Below, piece after piece: positions 1-5,876 of a stretch of 8,590 nt of DNA. The position numbers and the translations under genes are program-made. The notes beneath the pieces were generated by a model, which made no database searches, was not told the origin of the DNA, and saw only the letters and a program-made list of their open reading frames with translations. The stretch spans positions 1 to 8,590 of the forward strand of contig JASFRS010000100.1 of the NCBI GenBank assembly GCA_050114795.1, in the 5' to 3' direction. Numbering within the stretch: position 1 is the stretch's first letter; every line of letters begins with the position of its first letter. The DNA comes from JASFRS01 sp050114795. GTDB taxonomy: Bacteria > Pseudomonadota > Alphaproteobacteria > Sphingomonadales > CAKZYD01.

Positions 1-1
1 C

Positions 2-229
2 CGTATGGAAAAATGGGCTGAAGGCGCGACCGCCCAGCGACATTATGCAGACGGTGCTGAATACCTCGTTCTTGAGGGCCATTTGAGAGACGTAACAGGC
101 GATTATGGCGAAGGCGACTGGCTTCGCATGCCTCCAGGAAGCAGCCACGATCTAGAGGCGCTTAAGCCAAGCCGCCTTTATGTAAAAACCGGCCATCTGA
201 CCAAGGTTTTACCCTTGCCTGGCGCTTAG
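2..229 (+). CDS. Cupin-domain protein, ChrR-like (C-terminal part)
   Basis: This is the 3' end of a gene that starts left of the window. The reading frame is open from base 2, and the Met at base 5 is probably internal because there is no ribosome-binding site room before it. The visible 75 residues resemble the ChrR-type cupin fold: a strand with EYLVLEGHLRD, then a GDY turn, then LRMPPGSSHD, the conserved Pro-Pro-Gly-Ser-Ser-His block of this family, and a final strand ending LYVKTGHL. The His in that block and the upstream Glu are the usual metal-ligand positions of cupins. In ChrR the domain senses oxidative or singlet-oxygen stress as part of an anti-sigma factor, but many relatives are stand-alone cupins of unknown role. 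Without the N-terminus I cannot tell which this is. The gene converges on nrdJ with only 4 bp between stop codons. Confidence 0.75.
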   Translation, partial: RMEKWAEGATAQRHYADGAEYLVLEGHLRDVTGDYGEGDWLRMPPGSSHDLEALKPSRLYVKTGHLTKVLPLPGA

Positions 230-233
230 GTCT

Positions 234-2558
234 CTATCCACATTTTGAATAACCACAATTAAGACAGACGTCGCAGCCTTCCTGGCGAATAAGCGCTGGT
301 GCAGCGCATTTTGGGCAAGACGCCATCCCAGGCTGCGCTGGACCATCGGCTTTTTCTTCACCAACTGCGACTTTTGCACGGGCCGCCTCGACCATGCTCC
401 CATCTGGATTTTCAATAAAGCCAATATCAATAAGATGCTGCTCAATAACTTCGCCAATCGCTGCTAAAAGGGATGGCACATAACGGCCTTGAACCCAATA
501 GCCCCCGCGTGGATCAAAGACCGCTTTCAACTCTTCCACAACAAAGGAAACATCGCCACCACGGCGGAAAACAGCTGAAATCATCCGCGTCAAAGCCACG
601 GTCCAAGCATAATGTTCCATGTTTTTAGAATTAATAAAAACTTCGAAAGGCCGACGTCGCCCATCCTGAATGACATCATTCACGGTGATATACATGGCAT
701 GGTCCGAACCCGGCCAATTCACCTTATAAGTTTTACCAGGCAATACTTCCGGCCGATCCAAGGGTTGCGTCATATAAACGATACCACCGGCTTCAAAAAC
801 ATCCTTAGGTCGTGACCGTTCAGCCTGACTTTCTTCTAGTGGTAATTGTGGCTCTTGGTCCTCCTTTTTGACTTCCAAAACAGATCCCGTCACATCATTT
901 GGACGATAGGTCGTACAGCCTTTACAGCCCCAGTCATAAGCTAGGCTGTAAACATCCTTAAAGGCCTCAAAAGACATATCTTCAGGGCAGTTGATTGTTT
1001 TAGAAATGGAAGAATCAATAAATTCCTGAACGGCAGCCTGAACCTTCAAATGGTCCGTTGGCGCCAAAGTCAGAGCCGTTACAAAATAGTCCGGTAATTT
1101 CGCATCTTCACCAAAACACTTCTGATAAAGCCGATAAGCATAATCGGAAACCGTTTCCTCCTTCCGCGTTCCATCCGGCATCAATACTTTCCGCGTATAG
1201 GTGAAGGAAAATACCGGCTCCAAACCCGAAGAAATATTATCAGCGAAAAGCGATATTGTTCCCGTAGGCGCAATGGATGTTAGCAGCGCGTTTCTTATCC
1301 CATGTTTGCGGATAAGTGCCTGAACATCTTCATCCAACTCCTGAATGGAGGGAGATTGCATATAACCTTCAACATCGAAAAGTGGGAACGCTCCTTTTTC
1401 TTTCGCAAGCTCTATTGATGCTAGATAAGCTTCCCGCCGCAAGCGCCCAAGCCAGCGCTTTATAAGTGCTAAAGATCGATCCCCGCCATAACGTACGCCG
1501 CATAAAATAAAGGCATCCGCCAAGCCGGTCACGCCTAAGCCAATACGGCGTTTCGCTTGCGCCTCATTACGCTGCGCATCAAGTGGAAAGCGGGACACAT
1601 CGACCACATTGTCCATCATGCGCACGGCCAAATGTACGATACGTGCTAGCTCTTCCTCATCAAGGTGCGCATCTTCTTCAAATGGGTTTTTCACCAGCTT
1701 TGCCAGATTTACGGAACCAAGAAGACACGCGCCATAAGGCGGCAAAGGCTGTTCCCCGCAAGGGTTAGTCGCGCTAATGGTCTCGCAATAGGCCAAATTA
1801 TTACGCTGATTGATACGGTCGATAAAAATCACACCCGGTTCTGCAAAAGCATAGGTCGCATGCATGATTTTGTCCCAAAGGTCTTGGGCGGAAACCGTTT
1901 TGAACACTTCACCGTCAAAGCTGAGATCCCAATCCGCACCAGCGCGAACAGCTTCCATAAAGGCATCTGTCACTAGAACAGACAGGTTAAACATGCGAAG
2001 CCGCCCGGGGTCCTGTTTTGCTTCGATAAAGGCTTCAATATCCGGATGATCACAGCGCAAAGTCGCCATCATCGCACCACGGCGATATCCCGCCGACATA
2101 ATGGTACGGCACATAGAATCCCATACATCCATGAAACTCAACGGACCCGACGCATCTGCACCAACGCCTTTTACGAGCGCGCCTTTCGGGCGAAGCGTAG
2201 AGAAATCATAACCAATTCCCCCACCCTGCTGCATGGTCAGCGCAGCCTCTTTCAGATTTTCAAATATACCTTCAAGACTGTCCGGAATCGTACCCATTAC
2301 AAAGCAGTTGAACAAAGTCACATCACGCTGTGTCCCGGCCCCGGCCAGAATACGCCCAGCAGGCAAGAATTTGAAATCATCCAGCGCGGATGAAAATTCT
2401 TTGCTCCATTTGCCCTGGTCTTTTTTGTTTTCGACAGCAGCCAAGGCCTTGGCAACACGCGTCCAACTTTCATCAATAGTTTTATCACGCGGCGTACCGT
2501 CAGCATCGCGAAAGCGATACTTCATATCCCAGATTTGACGCGAAATCGGCGCAATCAT
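234..2558 (-). CDS. nrdJ: Adenosylcobalamin-dependent class II ribonucleotide reductase
   Basis: This complete 774-residue enzyme reduces ribonucleoside diphosphates to deoxyribonucleotides in the cytoplasm, using coenzyme B12 to form the thiyl radical, so it needs no oxygen or NrdB partner. The catalytic block NPCGEQPL is at residues 265-272: Cys267 is the expected thiyl-radical site, with Asn265 and Glu269 beside it. Cys85 and Cys278 are the expected reducing pair, and the 11-residue spacing Cys267-Cys278 fits class II enzymes. The loop PTGTIS (431-436) is the phosphate-binding segment. A TSCPD-type domain follows at about 590-690. The C-terminus (748-773) is a zinc ribbon with CPKC and CDVCLNCGYSKC, typical of the NrdJ_Z form, which recycles the active-site disulfide. 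No N-terminal ATP-cone is present, so overall-activity allostery through a cone is not expected. A TAAGGGG ribosome-binding site 7 nt before the ATG supports this start. The upstream region carries an SOS box. Confidence 0.97.
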   Translation of the reverse strand: MIAPISRQIWDMKYRFRDADGTPRDKTIDESWTRVAKALAAVENKKDQGKWSKEFSSALDDFKFLPAGRILAGAGTQRDVTLFNCFVMGTIPDSLEGIFENLKEAALTMQQGGGIGYDFSTLRPKGALVKGVGADASGPLSFMDVWDSMCRTIMSAGYRRGAMMATLRCDHPDIEAFIEAKQDPGRLRMFNLSVLVTDAFMEAVRAGADWDLSFDGEVFKTVSAQDLWDKIMHATYAFAEPGVIFIDRINQRNNLAYCETISATNPCGEQPLPPYGACLLGSVNLAKLVKNPFEEDAHLDEEELARIVHLAVRMMDNVVDVSRFPLDAQRNEAQAKRRIGLGVTGLADAFILCGVRYGGDRSLALIKRWLGRLRREAYLASIELAKEKGAFPLFDVEGYMQSPSIQELDEDVQALIRKHGIRNALLTSIAPTGTISLFADNISSGLEPVFSFTYTRKVLMPDGTRKEETVSDYAYRLYQKCFGEDAKLPDYFVTALTLAPTDHLKVQAAVQEFIDSSISKTINCPEDMSFEAFKDVYSLAYDWGCKGCTTYRPNDVTGSVLEVKKEDQEPQLPLEESQAERSRPKDVFEAGGIVYMTQPLDRPEVLPGKTYKVNWPGSDHAMYITVNDVIQDGRRRPFEVFINSKNMEHYAWTVALTRMISAVFRRGGDVSFVVEELKAVFDPRGGYWVQGRYVPSLLAAIGEVIEQHLIDIGFIENPDGSMVEAARAKVAVGEEKADGPAQPGMASCPKCAAPALIRQEGCDVCLNCGYSKCG

Positions 2559-2565
2559 TCCCTGA

Positions 2566-2572
2566 CCCCTTA
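2566..2572 (-). promoter_or_regulatory. Ribosome-binding site of nrdJ
   Basis: The minus-strand sequence TAAGGGG lies 7 nt before the ATG at 2558. It is purine-rich and complementary to the anti-Shine-Dalgarno core, and it supports the chosen nrdJ start. Confidence 0.6.
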
Positions 2573-2627
2573 GGCAAATAATATAGTCTGAAAATTTAAG
2601 ATAGCCATTTTACCAAAGGGTTCATGT

Positions 2628-2664
2628 TTGGGGAAGGACAAAGTTCCTCAAATGTTCTCCCCAA
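2628..2664. repeat. Inverted repeat flanking the SOS box
   Basis: TTGGGGA at 2628-2634 and its exact reverse complement TCCCCAA at 2658-2664 form 7-bp arms around a 23-base centre that contains the GTTC-N7-GTTC element. No U-tract follows on either strand, so it is not an intrinsic terminator. It could be a protein-binding site or simply chance. Confidence 0.45.
2643..2657. promoter_or_regulatory. Putative LexA operator (alphaproteobacterial SOS box) upstream of nrdJ
   Basis: The plus strand reads GTTC at 2643-2646, seven bases, then GTTC at 2654-2657. This is an exact match to the GTTC-N7-GTTC direct repeat that LexA binds in alphaproteobacteria such as Rhodobacter, Rhizobium and Caulobacter. 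It is centred about 92 bp upstream of the nrdJ start, inside the only intergenic region that can hold the nrdJ promoter. An exact eight-base match can arise by chance, but its position before a dNTP-synthesis gene makes SOS control plausible. No strong -35/-10 pair is obvious next to it, so its placement relative to the transcription start is unknown. Confidence 0.6.
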
Positions 2665-2708
2665 TTTATCTCACCTGCAAACCAAGACAGGCCCTTGAGA
2701 AATAGCCG

Positions 2709-2727
2709 TTTTCCACAGTTTCCACAG
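2709..2727 (+). promoter_or_regulatory. Tandem DnaA-box-like repeat between plsC and nrdJ
   Basis: The nonamer TTTCCACAG occurs twice head to tail, at 2710-2718 and 2719-2727. Read one base earlier, TTTTCCACA (2709-2717) matches the relaxed DnaA box TTWTNCACA, and GTTTCCACA (2718-2726) matches it with one mismatch. The pair lies just after the plsC stop codon and about 150 bp upstream of the nrdJ start. DnaA is known to regulate nrdAB in E. coli through such boxes; the same role here is inference only. Confidence 0.35.
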
Positions 2728-2733
2728 GATGGT

Positions 2734-3447
2734 TTAAGCGGGGTTCTCAACCAAAGCCTTGGTTGCGCTTTCAATCTCCGTCTCAAGACGGCTCATGAAA
2801 CGACGTTTATCCAGCCCTGATTCGATAATGGGCAGAAACTCAATGGTGATACGCCCAGGCTTTTTCACAAACTGCCCGCGTCCCCAGAATAGACCTGAAT
2901 TCACCGCAACCGGAACGACGGGCAAACCAAGGTGCCGATATAGGGCAACAATACCCGGTTGATAAGCGGGCTTTGCCCCTACAGCAGTCCTTGTCCCCTC
3001 AGGGAAAATAGCGATCCGACGTCCGTCTTCTTTGGCGCGACTAGCGGCACGGAACATATATCGCAGCGCTTTTGCACCCGCCTTCCGGTCTACTGGAATA
3101 TGGCGCGCAGGCCATCCATACCAACCGAAAAAGGGAATCTGCATCAGTTCTTTTTTCACCACATAAGCGGCATCTTTCAAGATGCAGGATAGCGCCAGAG
3201 TTTCAAACGTGGACTGATGCTTGCACGCAATGATGCACGAGCCTTCCGGGAGGTGTTCCAACCCCTTCACCTCATAGCTAATACCTACAAAAACGCGCGC
3301 TATAAATAATACGCCCCTAGACCATAACCGCTGCATCCATGTCCCTTGAGGCCAGGACATAAAATAAATCGGCATAAACCCCAAAACGACAACGACTGAC
3401 CAGATATAAAAGGCAATGCTAAAGCCCAAGGACCGTATGAAGGCCAT
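2734..3447 (-). CDS. plsC: 1-acyl-sn-glycerol-3-phosphate acyltransferase
   Basis: This 237-residue membrane-associated enzyme acylates lysophosphatidic acid to phosphatidic acid, the precursor of all glycerophospholipids. The four acyltransferase blocks are in order: motif I KHQSTFET with His77 and Glu82 (a HX4E form of the usual HX4D), motif II around GWPARHIPVDR (111-121), motif III FPEGTR (148-153) and motif IV VVPVAVNSG (177-185). A hydrophobic N-terminal segment at about 9-30 anchors it in the inner membrane. The length is normal for bacterial PlsC. An AAAGAGA ribosome-binding site lies 7 nt before the ATG. It is 24 nt after the ydcF-like stop and is probably the last gene of the ftsE-led operon; I found no convincing terminator hairpin after it. 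Which acyl donor (acyl-CoA or acyl-ACP) it uses cannot be read from the sequence. Confidence 0.94.
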   Translation of the reverse strand: MAFIRSLGFSIAFYIWSVVVVLGFMPIYFMSWPQGTWMQRLWSRGVLFIARVFVGISYEVKGLEHLPEGSCIIACKHQSTFETLALSCILKDAAYVVKKELMQIPFFGWYGWPARHIPVDRKAGAKALRYMFRAASRAKEDGRRIAIFPEGTRTAVGAKPAYQPGIVALYRHLGLPVVPVAVNSGLFWGRGQFVKKPGRITIEFLPIIESGLDKRRFMSRLETEIESATKALVENPA

Positions 3448-3471
3448 AAACCAATCTCTTTACTATTAAAT

Positions 3472-4032
3472 CTATGAAGCAAACGGCCCGACATGAAGCC
3501 GTGCGCCAATCAAAGTGATGACATATTTGCTGTATTCCTTAGCCCGTCCATATAGTGACGCAGGCGCTTCTACACTATAGGGCAACAGCATGATATGAGG
3601 CATGGCATGTTTCAGGATCAGCATAGACCGTGGCATATGATAATCTGCCGTAATGACCAATAAACTGCCATAGCCTTTAGCACGGACCCAATTTGCTGTC
3701 TCAATCGCATTGCCCTGAGTATTGCGTGCAGCCCGCCCTACATCAATGCAGCAAGCCAATTTCTCAGCATCTATACCGACGATATTTTCCAGATCATTCG
3801 TGCTCACTTGGATATTCACGCCAGAGATCAACAATCGTTCAACCAACCCTTCATCGAGCAAAGCAACCGCCGTTTCAATGCGCTTGGCACCTCCAGTCAA
3901 GACCACTGCCGCCGGTGCTGAATGCTCGCTGCGCATGGGCGCTTGCGCAGTAAAGGCGAAAAATCCACCCAGCCAAAGGCTGACGAGGGTTAAAACTCCC
4001 CACAATAGCGCTTTAAGCCAAGGCTTCTTCAT
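3472..4032 (-). CDS. YdcF/SanA/ElyC-family (DUF218) membrane-anchored protein
   Basis: This protein of about 186 residues has one N-terminal membrane segment (about residues 6-28) and a C-terminal DUF218 domain that should lie in the periplasm. The family pattern is visible as a first strand AAVVLTGGAKR (about 41-51) followed by an AVALL helix and LLISG, then GRAARNTQGNAIETANWV (about 99-116), then LLVITADYHMPRSM (about 124-137), with acidic and His residues at the usual conserved places. Relatives SanA and ElyC in E. coli affect envelope integrity and lipid-carrier-dependent steps, but the biochemical activity of the family is unsettled. The ftsX stop overlaps the start as TGATG, which suggests translational coupling. 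A GTG start at 4035, one codon earlier, is equally possible and would overlap ftsX by 4 bp. A Cys-Cys pair (94-95) lies in the predicted periplasmic domain. Confidence 0.85.
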   Translation of the reverse strand: MKKPWLKALLWGVLTLVSLWLGGFFAFTAQAPMRSEHSAPAAVVLTGGAKRIETAVALLDEGLVERLLISGVNIQVSTNDLENIVGIDAEKLACCIDVGRAARNTQGNAIETANWVRAKGYGSLLVITADYHMPRSMLILKHAMPHIMLLPYSVEAPASLYGRAKEYSKYVITLIGARLHVGPFAS

Positions 4033-4910
4033 CACACCATCCGTTTCAATGCACGCATAACAGTCAAACGCGCAGTCACCATCGTCATTACCGCAGAGAT
4101 GAGGGGAATAAGCAGAAGTAATAACAAATTCTGCAAATCCAAAGTTAATGTCGGCAGCAAAGCCATCTCACCAAAGCCTGAAGACAGGCTTAAGGCAAAT
4201 AAAGTCACCAAAGCTGCAAAGGCGCCCATCGCCCCACCACGCAAACCCTGGTTCAAAAACCTCCATTCAAATTCCTTGGAAATTTGCCCGTCATCCGCAC
4301 CAATCAAATGCATAATTTCAACCGTTCCATCATACATAGCAAGGCGGGAGCGCGTACCAAATACAACAATTGCGACTGTTGCCATAAGGACCAACGCCAA
4401 AATAAAGATCAAGGTAAAAACCAAAACGCTGACAAGGCGTTTAACCTGCGCTAGCCATTGCTGATGATCATCCAATGTAGCTCCTGGCGCATCCTGATGC
4501 AGTCGGTCCCGCAAGGTTGCTAATGTTGCAGGTGCGGCTTCATCCAACTCCACATCAATCAAAGTCGGCACGGGGAGATCATCAACCAAATTTCCACCAC
4601 CCAACCAGGGCTCTAGCAACAAATTGACCTCATCATCACTTAGCCTGCGCGCAGAAGATACCCCCCGGATTTGCGACAAAGTATCTAAAGCCGCCTGTGT
4701 CTGCTCCTCCCGCAGGCCATCATCAGGTGTGATAATCTGCACAGTGACACGCTGTTGCAGTTGTCCGCTCCAGGCACCCAAGGCCCCATATAGGGACACA
4801 CCACCGACTGCTGTTAAGCCAGTTAAATACATCATTACCGCAATAACCCATGGAAGCAGGCCAACACGCTCCCGCCCTTCAGGCAAAAATGGAAAACGGG
4901 GTTTTAGCAT
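4032..4910 (-). CDS. ftsX: Cell-division protein FtsX, permease-like partner of FtsE
   Basis: The 292-residue integral membrane protein has the FtsX layout: a short cytoplasmic N-terminus, TM1 at about 17-43, a periplasmic domain at about 45-158, then TM2 (about 160-185), TM3 (about 224-245) and TM4 (about 262-285). The cytoplasmic loop after TM2 contains EIMHLIGADDGQI, the characteristic coupling segment that contacts FtsE. FtsEX does not act as an ordinary transporter; ATP hydrolysis changes the periplasmic loop, which controls peptidoglycan hydrolases at the septum. I chose the ATG at 4910 because AGGGGG at 4919-4924 sits 8 nt before it. A start at 4940 would add 10 residues overlapping the ftsE 3' end and has no better site. 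The 3' end overlaps the ydcF-like gene. Confidence 0.95.
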   Translation of the reverse strand: MLKPRFPFLPEGRERVGLLPWVIAVMMYLTGLTAVGGVSLYGALGAWSGQLQQRVTVQIITPDDGLREEQTQAALDTLSQIRGVSSARRLSDDEVNLLLEPWLGGGNLVDDLPVPTLIDVELDEAAPATLATLRDRLHQDAPGATLDDHQQWLAQVKRLVSVLVFTLIFILALVLMATVAIVVFGTRSRLAMYDGTVEIMHLIGADDGQISKEFEWRFLNQGLRGGAMGAFAALVTLFALSLSSGFGEMALLPTLTLDLQNLLLLLLIPLISAVMTMVTARLTVMRALKRMV

Positions 4911-4911
4911 C

Positions 4912-5628
4912 TTAGCTTCCCCCTCTTCGTGGTCCGGCATGGCCTATATGTTCCATCTCACCCTTCTCAAGCCGGAAAACATTTCCGCCCACTTCCTCTA
5001 TCAAGCCAAGATCATGGGTGGCAACAACCATAGTTGTGCCTATCTTATTCAATTCCATGAATAAATGCATCAATCGCCCGGCCATTTCCGGGTCCACATT
5101 ACCTGTCGGCTCATCGGCCAACAAAAGCGAGGGACGTGCGATCACAGCACGTGCGATTGCGACCCTTTGCTGTTCACCACCCGACAAAGTCGGCGGGCGG
5201 GCGTTCATCCGGTCAGCAAGACCGACCCAGCTTAAGAGTTCAGCCACATGGTCTTTGATTTGGCCTTCATCAACACCTGCTATACGTAAAGGCAATGCAA
5301 CATTGTCCATCGCGCTTAAATGGTCAAGAAGACGGAAATCTTGAAATACAACACCGATTCGCCGCCTCAAGGCAGGAAGGGCTTCCCGCTTCATGCTAAC
5401 AATGTCATTTCCAAAAATATTTATCAGCCCACGTGAAGGGCGATGCGACAAATACAGCAGTTTCAAAAGCGACGTTTTTCCAGCCCCCGACGGCCCTGTT
5501 AAAAAATGCAGCGAGCCTGGTTCCAGATTAAAACTGACATTGCGTAGCACCTCAGGACCGACGCCATAGCGCATCCCAACATTCTCAAAACGCACAAAAT
5601 TCGCGTTTTTCTGCCTATTCACAAGCAT
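4912..5628 (-). CDS. ftsE: Cell-division ATP-binding protein FtsE
   Basis: This 238-residue ABC ATPase is the cytoplasmic partner of FtsX. All nucleotide-binding motifs are intact: Walker A GPSGAGKTS (45-53), Q-loop VFQDFRLL with Gln96, signature LSGGEQQR (148-155), Walker B LLLADE (168-173), D-loop GNVD and the switch His205 in ATHD. The phrase VFQDFRLLDHLSAMDNVALPL is close to the FtsE-specific form of the Q-loop region and separates it from lipoprotein exporters such as LolD. Unlike E. coli, no ftsY precedes it; instead the gene is head to head with a zinc-ribbon membrane protein. The start at 5628 has a weak ribosome-binding site (GGAT close to the ATG); GTG at 5622, two codons later, would have better spacing, so the exact N-terminus is uncertain. 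It appears to be the first gene of the ftsE-ftsX-ydcF-plsC operon. Confidence 0.96.
   Translation of the reverse strand: MLVNRQKNANFVRFENVGMRYGVGPEVLRNVSFNLEPGSLHFLTGPSGAGKTSLLKLLYLSHRPSRGLINIFGNDIVSMKREALPALRRRIGVVFQDFRLLDHLSAMDNVALPLRIAGVDEGQIKDHVAELLSWVGLADRMNARPPTLSGGEQQRVAIARAVIARPSLLLADEPTGNVDPEMAGRLMHLFMELNKIGTTMVVATHDLGLIEEVGGNVFRLEKGEMEHIGHAGPRRGGS
4919..4924 (-). promoter_or_regulatory. Ribosome-binding site deciding the ftsX start
   Basis: AGGGGG on the minus strand lies 8 nt before the ATG at 4910 and inside the last codons of ftsE. It is the reason for preferring 4910 over the upstream ATG at 4940, and it implies coupling of ftsX to ftsE translation. Confidence 0.55.
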
Positions 5629-5654
5629 TTATCCATTTTTGAACCAACATATTC

Positions 5655-5675
5655 ATTCAGATCATAGACCTGAAT
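5655..5675. repeat. Inverted repeat in the ftsE leader
   Basis: ATTCAGATC (5655-5663) and GACCTGAAT (5667-5675) are 9-base arms with a 3-base centre and one mismatch. In the minus-strand transcript toward ftsE the mismatch becomes a G-U pair, giving a 9-bp hairpin with a UAU loop that ends 26 nt before the ftsE ATG. No U-tract follows in that direction, so it is not a terminator. It could be an operator or a leader hairpin. Confidence 0.5.
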
Positions 5676-5726
5676 TTTGCAGACTTACATATGGTCCGCT
5701 TTAGGTCCAGCGGCGCGTTGTAGAAG

Positions 5727-5736
5727 ATTCTAGAAT
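5727..5736. repeat. Perfect 10-bp palindrome ATTCTAGAAT
   Basis: ATTCTAGAAT at 5727-5736 equals its own reverse complement. It lies about 100 bp upstream of ftsE and 140 bp upstream of the zinc-ribbon gene, where a dimeric regulator could bind. The symmetry does not extend beyond ten bases, so chance is quite possible. Confidence 0.3.
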
Positions 5737-5876
5737 GCAACACCGCGTGACAAAAACGCCAATGTCGGTACATACAAAACCTTGACCTTAAGCTTTTCAC
5801 TTGCGAGATTCCGATTAAGGAAAGATAAAACTCAACAGTTCTGGACAGCCACAAAAATAAAGTTGCCACCCTTATT

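Larger units (their letters stand above)
5629..5876. other. Divergent intergenic region between ftsE and the zinc-ribbon gene
   Basis: These 248 bp must hold the promoters of both neighbours. I see no convincing coding frame, tRNA or terminator. Two inverted repeats lie here (described separately). TTGACC at 5782-5787 could be a -35 for the plus-strand gene, but no good -10 sits at the right distance. Two GANTC sites, both GATTC (5726-5730 and 5807-5811), could be CcrM methylation targets; two in this length is close to chance. Confidence 0.5.

Noticed and set aside
202..217. Hairpin CAAGG/CCTTG near the cupin stop as a terminator
   Set aside because: The stem is only 5 bp, lies inside the coding sequence and has no U-tract.
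2574..2589. NrdR-box-like sequence before nrdJ (AGACTATATTATTTGC on the minus strand)
   Set aside because: Only about 11 of 16 positions fit the consensus, and no second box is found at the usual spacing of about three helical turns.
2559..2733. Cobalamin riboswitch in the nrdJ upstream region
   Set aside because: No B12-box-like conserved segment is recognisable and the region is short for this riboswitch; a covariance search would settle it.
4099..4464. Plus-strand 121-codon open frame within ftsX
   Set aside because: It is a shadow of ftsX on the opposite strand, Lys/Thr/Ile-rich and with no recognisable domain.
4911..4940. Upstream ATG start for ftsX at 4940
   Set aside because: It overlaps the ftsE 3' end, adds a polar stretch not expected in FtsX, and lacks the strong AGGGGG site that precedes 4910.
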